From the NCBI GenBank assembly GCA_026982145.1, contig JALSHQ010000404.1, forward strand, positions 1 to 7,637: 7,637 nt of DNA, read 5' to 3'. This DNA is from Gammaproteobacteria bacterium (GTDB lineage: Bacteria; Pseudomonadota; Gammaproteobacteria; SZUA-140). Below the pieces are notes generated by a model that had not been told where the DNA came from, did not search any database, and saw nothing but the letters and a program-made list of their open reading frames with translations. A program made the translations under genes and the position numbers. Below are positions 6,563 through 7,637 of the stretch, piece by piece; within the stretch, counting starts at the first letter, position 1; every line of letters starts with the position of its first letter.

Positions 6563-7345
6563 ATGGGATTTTTAGAGGGCAAAAGAGCGTTGATCGTCGG
6601 TGTCGCCAGTAATCGTTCGATTGCATGGGGCATTGCAAAGGCAATGCATGCACAAGGTGCTGAGCTGGCATTTACCTATCAGAATGAGCGATTAAAAAGC
6701 CGAGTTGAAAAGTTTGCTGCTGAGTGTGACTCAGATATCGTCATTCCTTGTGATGTTGCTTGCGATAAAGAGATCGAGACCGTCTTTGAACACCTCGATA
6801 ACTTTTGGGACTATCTCGATATCATCGTTCATTCTGTCGCTTATGCGCCGCGCGAAGAACTGGAAGGGCCTTACCTAGATTGTGTAACGCGGGAGGGCTT
6901 CCGCACCGCTCATGAAATCAGCTCATACAGCTTCGCAGCGCTTGCCAAGGCGGGCTGCAAAATGATGGAAGGGCGTGAGGGCGCGATGCTAACGATGAGC
7001 TACCTCGGTGCTGTACGCACCATTCCTAACTATAATGTCATGGGGCTGGCCAAGGCGAGCCTTGAGGCGAATGTGCGTTATATGGCCGATGATTTAGGCC
7101 CTGATGGCATCCGTGTGAATGCGATCTCTGCCGGACCGATTAAAACGCTCGCTGCAGCGGGCATTAGCAACTTCCGCAAGTTCCTCGATTATGGCGAAAA
7201 GAATTCACCGATGCGACGCAACGTCACCATTCATGAAGTAGGCAATGTGGCCGCCTTTCTCTGCTCTGACCTAGCTTCTGGGGTGACCGGTGAAATCACT
7301 TATGTCGATGCAGGCTATAACATTCTAGGAATGGGGCAAGTCTAA
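6563..7345 (+). CDS. fabI: Enoyl-[acyl-carrier-protein] reductase (NADH), FabI
   Basis: FabI catalyses the last step of each type II fatty acid elongation cycle, reducing trans-2-enoyl-ACP to acyl-ACP in the cytoplasm, usually with NADH. The 260-residue protein matches E. coli FabI almost end to end (262 residues) and begins MGFLEGKRALIVGVAS. The nucleotide-binding motif GVASNRSIAWGIA covers 13-25, and Asp64-Val65 follows the adenine-pocket strand. The catalytic set Tyr147, Tyr157 and Lys164 lies in SYLGAVRTIPNYNVMGLAKA (146-165), equivalent to E. coli Tyr146, Tyr156 and Lys163. The conserved ISAGPIKTLAA (188-198) forms the flexible substrate loop. Position 93, glycine in E. coli, is alanine here, as in several natural FabI proteins. 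An AAGGTG ribosome site six bases or fewer before the ATG supports the start. The gene is divergent from the transporter operon, is probably monocistronic, and is closed by the terminator at 7374-7412. Confidence 0.97.
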   Translation: MGFLEGKRALIVGVASNRSIAWGIAKAMHAQGAELAFTYQNERLKSRVEKFAAECDSDIVIPCDVACDKEIETVFEHLDNFWDYLDIIVHSVAYAPREELEGPYLDCVTREGFRTAHEISSYSFAALAKAGCKMMEGREGAMLTMSYLGAVRTIPNYNVMGLAKASLEANVRYMADDLGPDGIRVNAISAGPIKTLAAAGISNFRKFLDYGEKNSPMRRNVTIHEVGNVAAFLCSDLASGVTGEITYVDAGYNILGMGQV

Positions 7346-7373
7346 ACGAATCTGACCTGCTTCAACAGCATGC

Positions 7374-7412
7374 AAAAAAGGCGACGGGGATGATAACCCC
7401 GTCGCCTTTTTT
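7374..7412. terminator. Bidirectional intrinsic terminator between fabI and the ppiD-like gene
   Basis: A perfect 16-bp inverted repeat, AAAAAAGGCGACGGGG (7374-7389) and its complement (7397-7412), surrounds the 7-base loop ATGATAA. The GC-rich core is ten pairs long, and the A6 and T6 arms act as the U-tract in either direction. It lies 28 bases after the fabI stop and 45 bases after the stop of the convergent gene, so it serves both. Confidence 0.93.
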
Positions 7413-7423
7413 ATGGTTCTTCG

Positions 7424-7445
7424 CTTAGTAGCACCGCTACTTAAG
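7424..7445. other. Second small hairpin between the ppiD-like stop and the terminator
   Basis: CTTAGTAGC (7424-7432), loop ACC, and GCTACTTAAG (7436-7445) can form nine pairs with one bulged T. It has no adjacent T-run on either strand, so it is not an independent terminator. It may add to 3'-end structure of the ppiD-like transcript or be incidental. Confidence 0.3.
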
Positions 7446-7457
7446 AAGGGTGCAGTA

Positions 7458-7637
7458 TCATAAATTATTAGGGAATTCTTTAATCTCGGCCTGCTGTTTG
7501 AGGCTATCGACCAAATATGCACCTTCACTCTGTGAACGCGACCGCTGTAAGGTGCTCTTCAGCGCCTGGCGTGTGGCATCATCAACGGCTGAAGGGTCTC
7601 CTTCTACCACCTGGTAAAGTGCCACAATCGCATAGTC
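7458..7637 (-). CDS. ppiD: PpiD-like periplasmic folding factor (peptidyl-prolyl isomerase family), C-terminal end only
   Basis: An open frame enters from the right edge and ends at TGA (7458-7460), giving 59 residues from DYAIVALYQVVEGDP to AEIKEFPNNL. The pattern of a strand reading YAIVALYQVVEGD, then a basic helix (about 20-40) and a final SLKQQAEI helix-strand, resembles the C-terminus of PpiD. PpiD is an inner-membrane-anchored periplasmic chaperone of the SurA/parvulin-related group that works near the Sec translocon on newly exported proteins. Position supports this: ppiD is fabI's neighbour in Pseudomonas, from memory. The catalytic-type domain and the membrane anchor lie outside the window. 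The gene converges on fabI and shares its terminator. The family assignment is probable but rests on a short fragment. Confidence 0.75.
   Translation of the reverse strand, partial: DYAIVALYQVVEGDPSAVDDATRQALKSTLQRSRSQSEGAYLVDSLKQQAEIKEFPNNL

Noticed and set aside
6839..6841. Alanine at FabI position 93, where glycine-to-valine changes in E. coli confer triclosan resistance
   Set aside because: Alanine is natural here in several FabI proteins, including ones that are inhibited by triclosan, so resistance cannot be inferred.
7325..7528. A minus-strand 67-codon open frame overlapping the end of fabI
   Set aside because: It runs through the terminator and across the ppiD-like 3' end in another frame. 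No family resemblance is seen.

Overview
The window looks like ordinary gammaproteobacterial chromosome. The evidence is a FabI enoyl reductase very close to the Escherichia coli/Pseudomonas type, a PpiD-like C-terminus converging on it, and a peptide ABC transporter operon of the Yej/Npp type next door. From memory, Pseudomonas aeruginosa also has ppiD, fabI and a peptide ABC operon as neighbours (PA1805-PA1811), although there fabI lies at the ATPase end. Base composition appears moderate, near 50% GC by eye. I cannot name a genus.

Layout: positions 1-64 are non-coding and may be the end of a dispersed or insertion element abutting the stop codon of the ATPase gene. Positions 65-6292 hold a four-gene minus-strand operon, transcribed right to left: a substrate-binding protein (4400-6292), a YejB-type permease (2995-4377), a YejE-type permease (1748-2974) and a fused double-ATPase of YejF type (65-1747). 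Gaps between the genes are 22, 20 and 0 bases. Positions 6293-6562 are a divergent regulatory region. fabI runs on the plus strand at 6563-7345. A perfect 16-bp-stem bidirectional terminator (7374-7412) separates it from the 3' end of a convergent ppiD-like gene (7458 to the window edge).

The four transporter genes make a complete importer: a periplasmic binding component, two different membrane permeases, and one polypeptide carrying both ATPase domains. The likely substrates are di- or oligopeptides or peptide-like compounds. The family is ordinary, but this version is built unusually. The binding protein is tethered by an N-terminal transmembrane anchor and a regular coiled-coil stalk, rather than being released by signal cleavage or attached as a lipoprotein. 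Both permeases carry additional hydrophobic segments in what are normally periplasmic loops: about four in the YejB type and two in the YejE type. I infer that these three departures belong together as one architectural variant.

I found no CRISPR array, tRNA, rRNA, riboswitch, toxin-antitoxin pair or defence system. The architectural variant is the best candidate for something under-described.
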